From the NCBI RefSeq assembly GCF_003397585.1, contig NZ_QJUV01000001.1, positions 248,001 through 312,000 on the forward strand: 64,000 bases of DNA, written 5' to 3'. The notes below the pieces were generated by a model. That model was not told where the DNA came from. It saw nothing but the letters and a program-made list of their open reading frames with translations, and ran no database searches. Both the position numbers and the translations under genes were made by a program. The stretch comes from Gardnerella piotii (GTDB lineage: Bacteria; Actinomycetota; Actinomycetes; Actinomycetales; Bifidobacteriaceae). Positions 35,183-43,902 of the stretch are shown here, one piece after another (position 1 is the stretch's first letter; each line of letters opens with the position of its first letter).

Positions 35183-35278
35183 TTCCCTTGCAGCTTGCTG
35201 CATGAGACCAAAAAATAATAAAAATGTTATGGCTCTAAGGCACAAGGTGTGTCTGGCCAAGTAAGAAAGGAAGCCATT

Positions 35279-35662
35279 ATGGCTAAGCTCACTAGCGAAG
35301 AGCTTCTTGAAGCTTTCGGTGAAATGACCCTCGTCGAGCTTTCTGAGTTCGTCAAGGCCTTTGAAGAGAAGTTCGATGTTGAGGCTGCTGCTCCTGTAGC
35401 TGCTGTTGCTGCTGCTCCAGCCGCTGCCGCTGGCGCTGCTGAGGAAGAGAAGGACGAGTTTGACGTTGTCCTCGCTTCTGCAGGCGCTCAGAAGGTTGCC
35501 GTCATCAAGGCTGTTAAGGCTTTGACTGGCCTCGGCTTGAAGGAAGCTAAGGACATTGTTGACAATGCTCCAAAGCCAGTCCTCGAGAAGGCTAAGAAGG
35601 AAGATGCCGACAAGGCTAAGGCTGCTCTTGAAGAAGCCGGCGCAACTGTTGAACTTAAGTAG
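35279..35662 (+). CDS. rplL: 50S ribosomal protein L7/L12
   Basis: A 127-residue stalk protein that recruits translation GTPases. It has the N-terminal dimerisation helix pair ([27 protein letters not shown]), the Ala-rich hinge ([17 protein letters not shown]), and the conserved C-terminal domain (KTEFDVVL-like, [24 protein letters not shown]). ATG 35279 follows AAAGGAAG; the frame open from 35249 is not conserved. 96 nt after rplJ. Confidence 0.98.
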   Translation: MAKLTSEELLEAFGEMTLVELSEFVKAFEEKFDVEAAAPVAAVAAAPAAAAGAAEEEKDEFDVVLASAGAQKVAVIKAVKALTGLGLKEAKDIVDNAPKPVLEKAKKEDADKAKAALEEAGATVELK

Positions 35663-35765
35663 TTCTAGGCTCTTTTGTTAACTTTATTAACGCATGCGGC
35701 TGGTTGCTAGCGTGATTTGCTAGTTAGTGATTTGCTAGCGCATTAGTCGCGGATGCGTTTTGAAT

Positions 35766-35810
35766 GCGGCAAGGTTTTTGTGGTTATCACGAATTCCTTG
35801 CCGCTTTTGC
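35766..35810 (+). terminator. Terminator after rplL
   Basis: A perfect 9-bp stem GCGGCAAGG (35766-35774) / CCTTGCCGC (35796-35804) followed by TTTTGCTT. Confidence 0.75.
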
Positions 35811-35850
35811 TTATCTGCGTAGCTAATCCGTGCTAGTGCTATTTCCGCTT

Positions 35851-35883
35851 TTTGTACCATATTTGGCTTAAATCGCGTACAAA
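35851..35883. repeat. 33-nt palindromic element, copy 2
   Basis: Same layout as copy 1 (TTTGTACC...GTACAAA). It is flanked on the left by TTTCCGCTT and lies between the rplL terminator and rplK. Confidence 0.8.
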
Positions 35884-36064
35884 GTCGGGAAAACATTTCA
35901 CCAAATCGTCGCGGCAAAGTGGCATAATAGGAAAGCTTGTGACTGGAGGAGTAATCCGCTAGCACAGCACAGCAATATAAGTTGCGGGAGGATCCTTAAA
36001 ACGGCTTAATATCAACGTTTTAGGGCGCCGATTTAACCGCTTCAAAAGAAAGAAGAACCATATT

Positions 36065-36496
36065 ATGGCTCCAAAAAAGAAAGTCTCTGCGCTTATTAAG
36101 CTCGAGATTCAGGCTGGTAAAGCAAATCCAGCCCCACCACTGGGTCCTGCATTAGGCTCCCACGGCGTAAACATCATGGACTTCTGCAAGGCCTATAACG
36201 ACCAGACGAAGGACAAGATGGGTCAGATCGTTCCAGTAGAAATTACTGTTTACGAAGATCGTTCCTTTACATTTATTCTTAAGACTCCACCAGCTGCTGC
36301 TTTGTTGCTTAAGGCTGCTGGCATTCCTAAGGGCACCGAGAACCCATTGACCCACAAGGTTGGTTCTGTAACCAAGGCTCAGGTGCGCGAAATCGCCGAA
36401 ATCAAGATGCCAGATCTTTCTGCACGAGATGTTGAAGCTGGTATGAAGATTATCGCGGGCACTGCTCGCTCGATGGGTATTACCGTTACCGACTGA
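36065..36496 (+). CDS. rplK: 50S ribosomal protein L11
   Basis: A 143-residue protein of the GTPase-associated centre. Conserved: [21 protein letters not shown], the proline-rich N-terminal thiostrepton-binding face, [12 protein letters not shown] and [12 protein letters not shown]. It is followed by rplA 15 nt downstream. nusG and secE, which usually precede rplK, are not upstream; rplJ-rplL are. Confidence 0.98.
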   Translation: MAPKKKVSALIKLEIQAGKANPAPPLGPALGSHGVNIMDFCKAYNDQTKDKMGQIVPVEITVYEDRSFTFILKTPPAAALLLKAAGIPKGTENPLTHKVGSVTKAQVREIAEIKMPDLSARDVEAGMKIIAGTARSMGITVTD

Positions 36497-36511
36497 AAGT
36501 GAGTGGAAAAA

Positions 36512-37207
36512 ATGGTGAAGCGTTCTAAGAAGTATCGTGAAGCGGCTGAGAAGATCGACCGCAACAACCTTTACACCCCAGCTGAGGCTATTGCTTTGCT
36601 TAAGAGCATGCCAAAGCACGCTTTCGACGAGTCTGCTGAGGCCGTTATGCGCCTTAATGTGGATCCTCGCAAGGCAGATCAGTTGGTTCGTGGCGTTGTG
36701 AACTTGCCTAATGGCACTGGTAAAACCGCTAAGGTTTTGGTGTTTGCTCGTGGCCCAAAGGCTACTGAGGCTCAAGAAGCTGGCGCAGACATTGTTGGTG
36801 ATGACGAGCTTATCGAGAAGGTTGCCGGTGGCTTCCTTGACTTCGATGCCGTTGTTGCAACCCCAGACATGATGGGCAAGGTTGGTCGCCTTGGTCGTGT
36901 GCTTGGTCCTCGTAGCTTGATGCCAAATCCTAAGACTGGCACCGTTACAATGGATGTTGCAAAGGCTGTTGCCGATATTAAGGGCGGTAAGATTGAGTTC
37001 CGCGTTGATCGTCAGGGCAATCTTTCCTTCCTGTTTGGCAAGCTTTCCTTCGACGATAAGGCTCTTGAAGAGAACTTCAAGGCTGTTGCCGATGAGATTC
37101 GCCGCTTGAAGCCTACAACCATTAAGGGTCGTTACATCACTAAGGTAACGATTACCTCTACAATGGCTCCTGGCGTTCCAGTGGATATTGCAAGCATTGC
37201 TGCGTGA
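36512..37207 (+). CDS. rplA: 50S ribosomal protein L1
   Basis: A 231-residue protein of the mobile L1 stalk, and in many bacteria a translational repressor of its own operon. Conserved: [51 protein letters not shown] and the C-terminal [21 protein letters not shown] 36512 (MVKRSKKY) is chosen over 36503 because it starts the conserved sequence and follows GAGTGGA. Co-transcribed with rplK. Confidence 0.98.
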   Translation: MVKRSKKYREAAEKIDRNNLYTPAEAIALLKSMPKHAFDESAEAVMRLNVDPRKADQLVRGVVNLPNGTGKTAKVLVFARGPKATEAQEAGADIVGDDELIEKVAGGFLDFDAVVATPDMMGKVGRLGRVLGPRSLMPNPKTGTVTMDVAKAVADIKGGKIEFRVDRQGNLSFLFGKLSFDDKALEENFKAVADEIRRLKPTTIKGRYITKVTITSTMAPGVPVDIASIAA

Positions 37208-37239
37208 TTTTTAGCTAAGCATAGCTGAGTAATTTTATT

Positions 37240-37296
37240 AGCGCTGAAAATAGTGTGTTCTTTTTAGAATGCGTTGTTTTCGGCGCTTTTGTTTTT
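37240..37296 (+). terminator. Terminator after rplA
   Basis: An 11-bp stem (AGCGCTGAAAA at 37240-37250, TTTTCGGCGCT at 37277-37287, one G-U) followed by TTTGTTTTTT. A similar hairpin follows groES. Confidence 0.8.
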
Positions 37297-37314
37297 TATA
37301 TTCTTTTCAAACAG

Positions 37315-37560
37315 CGTCACCAAGCAAGGTAGAGATTCGAGATTTTTCGCACTGAATGAGATGAACCTCAGCATCTTCGATGGTGATTCATCGAATGAAG
37401 AAGGAAAATCGAGAATCTCGGTGATAAACGCTACGCAATTGTTCTAGACATTCAGAAGGTTTGATGTATTTCTATACGAGCAATAAAAGAGGAGCGTAGC
37501 GACGGGACTTGCGAGGAGAGAAATACTCAAACCTCGCGCAATACCAAGCGAGGAAAGCAA
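37315..37560. repeat. Non-coding repeat region with inverted and dispersed repeats
   Basis: About 250 bp between rplA and pucR without a supported gene. It starts with a 24-nt unit (37327-37350) that recurs exactly at 45886-45909. An imperfect inverted copy lies near 37407-37424 (CGAGAATCTCGGTGA-like). Internal arms include GATGGTGATTCATC near 37378 and CCTCGC/GCGAGG near 37531-37555. It could be a remnant mobile element or a structured RNA. Confidence 0.55.
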
Positions 37561-37626
37561 TCATGTAAGTATTTGCTGAGTGTATTGCATGGCGCGCCGA
37601 AAATCTCAACAAAATACGTCAATGCT

Positions 37627-38733
37627 TTAGAGCGCAGAATCGCGGATGCGCCCAATCGTAATCGCAGTTTGTAAAACGTATGCCTCTCTAGGGTCAGTGG
37701 CGTCCCAACCTGTTGTTTGCGCAACTTTGCGCAAGCGGTATCGTATTGTGTTTGGATGCACGTTAAGATTGTGCGAAGTTTGATCCAGCGCGCCGCCAAA
37801 TCGCAAGAAAGCGTCGACTGTTTGCAAAGTCGGGTCGTCTGGATTGTACGGCGCCAAGCTTTGATACACCTTAGTGTATAAGGTTTCTACGGCGGTTTCA
37901 TCACCTATAAGTGCGCGCTCTGGAAGAACGTCGTCGCAGCGGATTATTTGCGGCAAATGCGTTACAGACGGCGCAACGGCAAGCGCTGCAAGTGTTGCTG
38001 TGATTTCTTTGCATATTTTTTGCGCGCCGACTACAACTTCGCTTATGCAAACGGGTTTTCCCGACTTTGCAAACACTTCGCACATCTTGTTTAATGCTGT
38101 TGGATTTGGGTTTTCTCTTAGCGCAAGAATGATTATGTGCGAAGGCGCTGCATCTTTGCGTTTGCTCGCGTCGACGCTTTCTTGCGATTTTCCGCCGATT
38201 TTCCACGTTTTTGCACGCGCGCTAATGGCGTCTAGCTGCACGCTGTCAACTATCGCATCGTATGCTCCGCATGCGCCGAGTTGCGTCCATATTACGCGTC
38301 TTAAAGAGTCTGTGTTGTTTTGCGCCGCATGTGCGCCCGCGTTTTGCGGTGTTGGATTTGGGTTGTCGTCGTTTGAGTTTGATTCCGTTTTATACGTGCC
38401 TGCAATCGCCACAAATCGCGTATTTTCTTGCCATTGCAAGAGGTGCATTAGCGCACTTACGCGGCTGTCTGCAATGCCGTTCATAAGGCACGTTCCGATT
38501 AGCGCGTGCAATCGCAAGCGTGTTGCCGCGTCAAAAATTTTGCCGTCTCGAATGTCAAAAATTCCGAGTGCATCTTCGCTTTTTGGAGCGCATGGCATTG
38601 GCGTAAAGCTTGGTGTGGAACTTGGTGTAAAGCCTTGTGCGCTAGATTCTTCAGCAGATTCGCATGCTTCGCTGCGTTCGTCATCTGGCTTTACGCCTGT
38701 AAGAATTGTAAGAAAGTCAGCGTTTTCGTCCAT
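37627..38733 (-). CDS. PucR-family transcriptional regulator
   Basis: A 368-residue putative regulator. The C-terminal 60 residues carry the PucR-type helix-turn-helix: DAFLRFGGALDQTSHNLNVHPNTIRYRLRKVAQTTGWD, in which HxNTxxYRL is the family hallmark (residues about 305-345). The middle region is a divergent ligand or GGDEF-like fold with Ala-rich helices. The N-terminus contains a Ser/Thr/Pro linker. A GAGGGAGTGA site precedes ATG 38733. It is 44 nt downstream of the membrane-protein gene on the same strand. PucR/CdaR proteins often control purine or sugar-acid use; the target here is unknown. Confidence 0.85.
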   Translation of the reverse strand: MDENADFLTILTGVKPDDERSEACESAEESSAQGFTPSSTPSFTPMPCAPKSEDALGIFDIRDGKIFDAATRLRLHALIGTCLMNGIADSRVSALMHLLQWQENTRFVAIAGTYKTESNSNDDNPNPTPQNAGAHAAQNNTDSLRRVIWTQLGACGAYDAIVDSVQLDAISARAKTWKIGGKSQESVDASKRKDAAPSHIIILALRENPNPTALNKMCEVFAKSGKPVCISEVVVGAQKICKEITATLAALAVAPSVTHLPQIIRCDDVLPERALIGDETAVETLYTKVYQSLAPYNPDDPTLQTVDAFLRFGGALDQTSHNLNVHPNTIRYRLRKVAQTTGWDATDPREAYVLQTAITIGRIRDSAL

Positions 38734-38777
38734 TCACTCCCTCAATTCTTGTGCGAATCCTTGTGTGTATTGTTGTG

Positions 38778-40784
38778 CTAATCCTCGCGCGTACTATCAT
38801 GCACCAAATCGCAATTTATTTTATCACTTTGACGGCATGTGTTACGGCATGAGATGCAAACGCTATCCCTTACAAACATTAGAACCGTAAAGAAGAACAC
38901 AAACGCAATCGGCAGCATGTGTCGCTCAAAATTGTTTGCAGGAGCCAACACCATTACGCCCATCAAAAGCGCAAGAGGCGCGTGCAAAACCAGCGTTTTC
39001 CACCTGCGCAATGCTATTTCGGCAACGCCAATAAGCAACGTTGCAACAACATACAAGTTTCCGTGAATAATCCACCCAAAAATCGGCGTATTGCTCCACG
39101 CTTCCGCGCTGCTCGATACAGCGCCACGCCACTCGGGCAGCCAGTAGCGAATCCACTCAGAATTCTTTATATTCTCGGTGTTTACATAGTATTCGGGGCC
39201 AACATAAGGCACGTCTAGAATGTCGAAGTAGCCGTACGACTTTGCTAGCAGCGCATCCGTTGCAACAATCGGGCTGTGTGTAATCATAAGCAACCATGCG
39301 TGATTAAACTTTTTCATGTTGTCTTTTGTAATATAACGCCAACGGTAGCTCACTTTTTTAGATTGCAAGCCAGAAGATTTTACAGGGTCCGCGTCTTGAG
39401 GAGTGTACGCTTCTGCAGTTTGACTAAGATTGAAAATTGGCGATATTGCGCGCTTTGCTGCATGCGGTATGCTTTTGGGGTCTAGCTTTGCGATTCTGGC
39501 GATTTGCTGAAGTTGCACTCCGCGGCTTTCGATTGGGTCGCCATTTATAATCGAGCCGCTAGAAATGGCAAGCATAATTGCGCCGTGTATAAGAATTGTT
39601 GGTAGCAGAATGCACAAAACCCATATTTTCCAACGTTTTCTGCTAGATATAATCATCAACACAAATTGAATCGCAAGAATGTACCACGCGTATTTTGCGG
39701 CAATCAGCATAATGCATACGCTGATTATTAATTCGACGATTGTGTGTGCGGCGGGTTTTTGCTTGAATTCCAGGCAATTAAGCTCGTACATTATTCCAAA
39801 CCACCACACAAACGCAAACGCGAACAGCGGCGATTTTGTAAGCGAAATTGTTGAAAATACTACGAGTGGGCTGAATAAAAATGTGATTATTACGGCGGCG
39901 CGCAAGGCGATTGGTGTTGTTTGGATTGATGCTGTTGCACATGGCGCATGTCCAGCTTGCGATTCGCCTGTTTTAGCAATAGCCCACGGCGTGTTTAAGA
40001 ATCGGTTTGCGGTTGCAGCGCAACAAAATGCCGCGAGCACAAATTGCATAACGGCAAGTAACACGATTCCTGCGTCGTTCGACTCTGTAAAATAGCGCGA
40101 TATTGCGGCTGTAGCGCCGTAAATGAGCGTTAAAACAATGTTGTGTTGGTCGCTTAAGTACGTTGGTTTTGCGGGCCAAAGGTAGTGCGCCGTAGGGTAA
40201 ATGTCTGCTGGAACAAAGCTAAAGAAGCCAATGTATGGCTGTTTTAGGCCAGTTACTTGATTCCACGCCCAGCTGTATTCTCGGATTTGTGAGCAAATGT
40301 CGGCTCCGTATGCGGCGAGCAGCGTTACGGGCGCCCATAGCCAGCCGATAATCAGCGTTAGAAAAATGTTTCGCTTGCGGCAGGTTGAGTGGTAAAAACA
40401 CCACTTTAGGGCGCATTTTGCGTTAAAAAATGCGGCGCGTAGGGTTGTTGCGGTTTTTGATTTCGATTGTTTTGTTTTTGATTTTTCTGGCGATAATTCT
40501 GCTTGCGATAATTCTGGCGATGATTCTGCGCGCATAAATCTTACGATTTTTGGCATAACTCCGTTTTTGCCAAAATAAATAAGAACCCTCAAAATTGCGT
40601 AATATGCGCAAAATGTGATTACAAAAATCAGCGCATTTAGCCAATTAAAATCTGTTAAAGATCCTTGCGCGCGGTAGATTACGCCCAGACTTGTGCAGGT
40701 TGCAAGGAAGATACATGTAAAAACGATTAGCGAGTTTGCGGCGATTTTGCTTGCCGCGTTTGTGCTCGTGTTAATTCGTTTCAT
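38778..40784 (-). CDS. DUF6020-like polytopic membrane protein
   Basis: A 668-residue membrane protein with about 12-14 hydrophobic segments. Conserved-looking sections such as GADICSQIREYSWAWNQVTG and DIYPTAHYLWPAKPTYLSDQHNIVLTLIYG, with Asp residues in outer loops, recall GT-C type glycosyltransferases. I place it tentatively with the DUF6020 family seen in bifidobacteria and relatives; no function is established. ATG 40784 has an AGGTGA site. An inserted Ser/Lys/Thr-rich cytoplasmic stretch lies near residues 85-115. It is divergent from the pilus locus, with an unusually rich intergenic region between. Confidence 0.72.
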   Translation of the reverse strand: MKRINTSTNAASKIAANSLIVFTCIFLATCTSLGVIYRAQGSLTDFNWLNALIFVITFCAYYAILRVLIYFGKNGVMPKIVRFMRAESSPELSQAELSPEKSKTKQSKSKTATTLRAAFFNAKCALKWCFYHSTCRKRNIFLTLIIGWLWAPVTLLAAYGADICSQIREYSWAWNQVTGLKQPYIGFFSFVPADIYPTAHYLWPAKPTYLSDQHNIVLTLIYGATAAISRYFTESNDAGIVLLAVMQFVLAAFCCAATANRFLNTPWAIAKTGESQAGHAPCATASIQTTPIALRAAVIITFLFSPLVVFSTISLTKSPLFAFAFVWWFGIMYELNCLEFKQKPAAHTIVELIISVCIMLIAAKYAWYILAIQFVLMIISSRKRWKIWVLCILLPTILIHGAIMLAISSGSIINGDPIESRGVQLQQIARIAKLDPKSIPHAAKRAISPIFNLSQTAEAYTPQDADPVKSSGLQSKKVSYRWRYITKDNMKKFNHAWLLMITHSPIVATDALLAKSYGYFDILDVPYVGPEYYVNTENIKNSEWIRYWLPEWRGAVSSSAEAWSNTPIFGWIIHGNLYVVATLLIGVAEIALRRWKTLVLHAPLALLMGVMVLAPANNFERHMLPIAFVFFFTVLMFVRDSVCISCRNTCRQSDKINCDLVHDSTRED

Positions 40785-40897
40785 GTTTCACCTAATGCTT
40801 GTGTTTTGTTTGGTCTGTGTTTTGTTTGCACTCTAATTATACCCGCTATGCTTCGCTCCGTCCTGCCTTCGCGCAAACTCTGGAAAAGTTGACGGTG

Positions 40898-40930
40898 TTT
40901 GTACCAAATTTGGCTTAAATCGCGTACAAA
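40898..40930. repeat. 33-nt palindromic element, copy 3
   Basis: TTTGTACC...GTACAAA, 33 nt, in the divergent region between the polytopic membrane protein and the adhesin gene; followed by ATGCGGGAAA. Confidence 0.8.
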
Positions 40931-40989
40931 ATGCGGGAAAGCTGACGGGTTCTGTATTGAGTTTACGGTGTGTTGCGAGTGGATCGCAC

Positions 40990-41020
40990 TTGATATTTTC
41001 ATAGGGGGGGGGGGTATATT
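40990..41020 (+). promoter_or_regulatory. Candidate phase-variable promoter with 11-G spacer tract
   Basis: TTGATA (40990-40995) and TATATT (41015-41020) are separated by 19 nt, of which 41004-41014 are an uninterrupted run of 11 G. Slippage would change -35/-10 spacing; 9 G would give the optimal 17 nt. The downstream gene begins at 41140. Confidence 0.65.
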
Positions 41021-41139
41021 GTTAAAGGTTTATGATAAGTGCCCATTTACTGGCCGTAGTTAGCAGATGATTATTTAATCTGTAAGTTTTGCATTTTGCT
41101 TTGCAAGCTTAGTAAATACGCGGAGAGGGAGGTGTGCCG

Positions 41140-43593
41140 ATGCGTAATTTACATTGCAGTGGCCGTTTCCTTCGATTTTTGCGTTCAATTGGCGCTAAAA
41201 CAGCGTGCGCTCGCCGCGCGATTGTTGCGCTTTTTGTTGTTGTTGCTACTATTCTTGCCACATTTATGATTATGCCATCCGCCTCTATGGGCGCTAGCTC
41301 GCAAAATGAATCTAATCAGGAGCAAACTCAGTCGCAAACTAAGAGCGAAAATGCTGAGCCTAAGGTTGAGCAGGATGTTAATACGGCTGAAAGCAAAGCT
41401 GATGCAAAAGACAGGGCTTCTGCAAGCGGCGAAAATGGTGAGTCTAAATCTGCCGACCTAAGAGCTGTGGAGTCTGTAAATCCGCAACCTTCTACCAATC
41501 CAGATGACTCTAATGCAGACCACGCCCAAAACGTTGACTCAGAGAAAAAGCAAGGCGCTGCCAAGGAAGACGCAAATAAGAACCCTAATCAAGACGTTAA
41601 AAAAGACGCTGCTGAACGCGCCCAAAAAGAAGAATCTGCAAATAAATTGCGTCGGCAAAAGCGTGAGCTGGGCAACACTCGCGCCGCCGCTGGCGGTGAT
41701 GATTTTCCAGCAGAGTGCAAAAAGGTTGGATCTCTCGCAAAATGTTATAAAGTCAAGTACGAGCCTCATTTTAGCGATAGCGGTAAGATATCTGTACGCG
41801 GTCAAAAGTTTTCTGTAGATCCGACTTTTAAGTATGTAAAGGGAATAAAAGGAAAGGCTAAAAAAGATTTCGTTACAGGATTTGAGCTAGAGAAACTTAT
41901 GGTTTCTAGAAGCGAAGAAGCAAAAAATAATGGTCTTGTTACCTTAGATTCTAAAACTGGCAAAATTACTGTATATGCCAATAAGTGGTTGAAGGATTCA
42001 AACTATTATGCGTATGTAAAAGTGATGTATTCGGATGGCTCGTACACTACTAATTTTGATTGCCCTACTGATGACGCAAAATGTGTTAAAGTTACTAGAC
42101 CACAAGTAAGACTTTCATTTTCGGTTGCTCGTATAGAAGGCGCAAAAGGAGACTTATCTCTAAAGGTTTACAATCACCAGGACTCTAAAGGTCGTTCCGA
42201 AGTGCAAGACACGAACGGTGTTACTTTTACTTCGGATGATAAAGGGAACTTTAGCTCAATAACTCCGATTTTTATTGACACTAAATCTACTAAAAAGCCA
42301 AATCCTATTTATCATCGCATGATTTGCCATAGAGACGACCAAAGGCCAGAGATTGGCTATACCTTAAATAATGTTGATGGTTTGAAGCTTAGAAATACAA
42401 ACGATGCAACACTACTCGATGAAGATGATGAAAGCGCGGAAGGTTACACATTCCAAAAGCAGTGGGATCATGCTTTGGGTGAGCGCCCAGGTGAAGAATC
42501 AGCTAAACCCTATACAGTGTACGAGAGTGATCTTTTTACGGAGCGCTCCCAAAGCTGGATTACTGGCACTCCTAATGAGACTGGTGATTTCACATGCAGA
42601 GTGTTTGCTTTTAATGATGCCGATTTTACTCCAAATAAAATTTCAGTTGGTAGCTATGTAAAGCTATTTAAGTTAAACACTGAAAATCTTGATGATAGTA
42701 AACTACGGTCTATCTTTGAAAATCCAGTGAAGGCTTTTTATGCGGACGCTGAAAACGGATATAAAGACAAGCAAAAAACCATCGACTGGGACGTTAAGAC
42801 ACTTAAGATTAAGGTTAGAAAGAAAGAGGGATTTAAAGAAAAGCTTAGTCTAAAGGTGTATCCGTTTGATGAAGCAGGTAATAACGCTATTGACGCAACA
42901 GGTACCTTAGTCCCAATTGATAACGATTCCACTATTTCTTTGATGAAGGGAGTCGAACTTAGGCCACTTGTTGAAGCTACGTATAACGGTAGTACTGGTT
43001 ACGGTAGTACTGGTAATACAGGTATTAATCTTTCTATGTATTGTTCAAAGGGACAGCCTGATTCTTCTACCAAGAAACTTGAATACAAAAATTGGATGAA
43101 TTCTGCGCCGTTTACTTTTCCAGATGTTGATAATAGCACATCAGCCAATGGGCAGCGTAAACGCTTTTTTGATAGCACAACTGCGCCTTGCGACGCGCAT
43201 GATGGCACTTCTGATTGCACGACTATGACGGACAGCTACGCAATCTTTAAGCCAACGGAAGCTGGAGATTACAAGTGTATTGTTTACGCATATAAAGACG
43301 ATATTAAAGCTCCTACTATTGTTCAACCAGATGGGACTCTCAAGGCGATTACGCCAGATGATATGGAAAAAGCTTTATTCGCCCAGAAAAAAAATAAAGA
43401 CGTAGACTACGCAAAGTTGGCTATTAACATTCACGTGCCAGAAAAATTTACTCTGCCGCATACGGGTGGGCAGAATTGGAACTTGCAGCTGGGCGCTCTT
43501 GCTGCCGTAATGGTGAGCGTGCTCGCTGCTGGATTTGTTATAAGTCAAAGTGAAGCATGCAGAAAGCTACTTTACGAAAGGCGGCGATGCTAA
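41140..43593 (+). CDS. LPXTG-anchored surface protein, probable pilus tip/adhesin
   Basis: An 817-residue exported protein. The N-terminus is a basic region then a long hydrophobic helix (AIVALFVVVATILATFMIM) as signal peptide, followed by about 130 residues of charged low complexity (Gln/Glu/Ser/Lys). The body is beta-rich with several Cys pairs and no evident enzymatic motif. The C-terminus carries a sorting signal: LPHTG at 772-776, a hydrophobic helix (LGALAAVMVSVLAAGFVI) and a basic tail ending RRRC. ATG 41140 is 7 nt from GGAGG; GTG 41134 overlaps that site. Followed by a major pilin and a class C sortase, so it is probably a minor or tip pilin. Confidence 0.85.
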   Translation: MRNLHCSGRFLRFLRSIGAKTACARRAIVALFVVVATILATFMIMPSASMGASSQNESNQEQTQSQTKSENAEPKVEQDVNTAESKADAKDRASASGENGESKSADLRAVESVNPQPSTNPDDSNADHAQNVDSEKKQGAAKEDANKNPNQDVKKDAAERAQKEESANKLRRQKRELGNTRAAAGGDDFPAECKKVGSLAKCYKVKYEPHFSDSGKISVRGQKFSVDPTFKYVKGIKGKAKKDFVTGFELEKLMVSRSEEAKNNGLVTLDSKTGKITVYANKWLKDSNYYAYVKVMYSDGSYTTNFDCPTDDAKCVKVTRPQVRLSFSVARIEGAKGDLSLKVYNHQDSKGRSEVQDTNGVTFTSDDKGNFSSITPIFIDTKSTKKPNPIYHRMICHRDDQRPEIGYTLNNVDGLKLRNTNDATLLDEDDESAEGYTFQKQWDHALGERPGEESAKPYTVYESDLFTERSQSWITGTPNETGDFTCRVFAFNDADFTPNKISVGSYVKLFKLNTENLDDSKLRSIFENPVKAFYADAENGYKDKQKTIDWDVKTLKIKVRKKEGFKEKLSLKVYPFDEAGNNAIDATGTLVPIDNDSTISLMKGVELRPLVEATYNGSTGYGSTGNTGINLSMYCSKGQPDSSTKKLEYKNWMNSAPFTFPDVDNSTSANGQRKRFFDSTTAPCDAHDGTSDCTTMTDSYAIFKPTEAGDYKCIVYAYKDDIKAPTIVQPDGTLKAITPDDMEKALFAQKKNKDVDYAKLAINIHVPEKFTLPHTGGQNWNLQLGALAAVMVSVLAAGFVISQSEACRKLLYERRRC

Positions 43594-43740
43594 TGTGAAA
43601 GCTGCCTACGTAATAAAGTTGTGCGCGCGTATTAGTGCAGTGCGCGTAGCAAAAATAAAAACATAATTAGATTAACTAAACCAAGATATTCTAGCAGATA
43701 TTCCAGGTAGTCAAAAACAAAACAAACACACAAACACAAA

Positions 43741-43824
43741 CAAGTGCCGAATGGGTACAAACAAGTGCTTAGCAAGTACAAATAAGTGCTTAGCAAGTAC
43801 AAATAAGGCTCAATCGGTACGCAA
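43741..43824. repeat. 21-bp tandem repeat between adhesin and pilin genes
   Basis: Four units of 21 nt (43741-43761, 43762-43782, 43783-43803, 43804-43824). The middle two are nearly identical (AAGTGCTTAGCAAGTACAAA) and the outer two diverged. The flanks are A/C-rich with AACACAAA repeats. The unit is non-coding by context and may affect read-through from the adhesin gene into the pilin gene. Confidence 0.75.
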
Positions 43825-43902
43825 ACACACAGTAAACACAAAAACACAAAACACAAGTAACTTACTCAACTGCTCTTAGAAGCATCGAGTAAAGGAGATA
43901 AT

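Noticed and set aside
36503..36511. Earlier start for rplA
   Set aside because: The added residues MEK are not part of conserved L1 and the site has worse spacing to the ribosome-binding sequence.
37874..38890. 338-codon plus-strand frame opposite pucR
   Set aside because: The minus-strand frame carries the PucR helix-turn-helix; the plus frame is Cys/Ser-rich noise running into the next gene.
43632..43856. Minus-strand frame with a YLYLLST-like repeat
   Set aside because: It is the translation of the 21-bp tandem array; multiples of three keep it open by chance.
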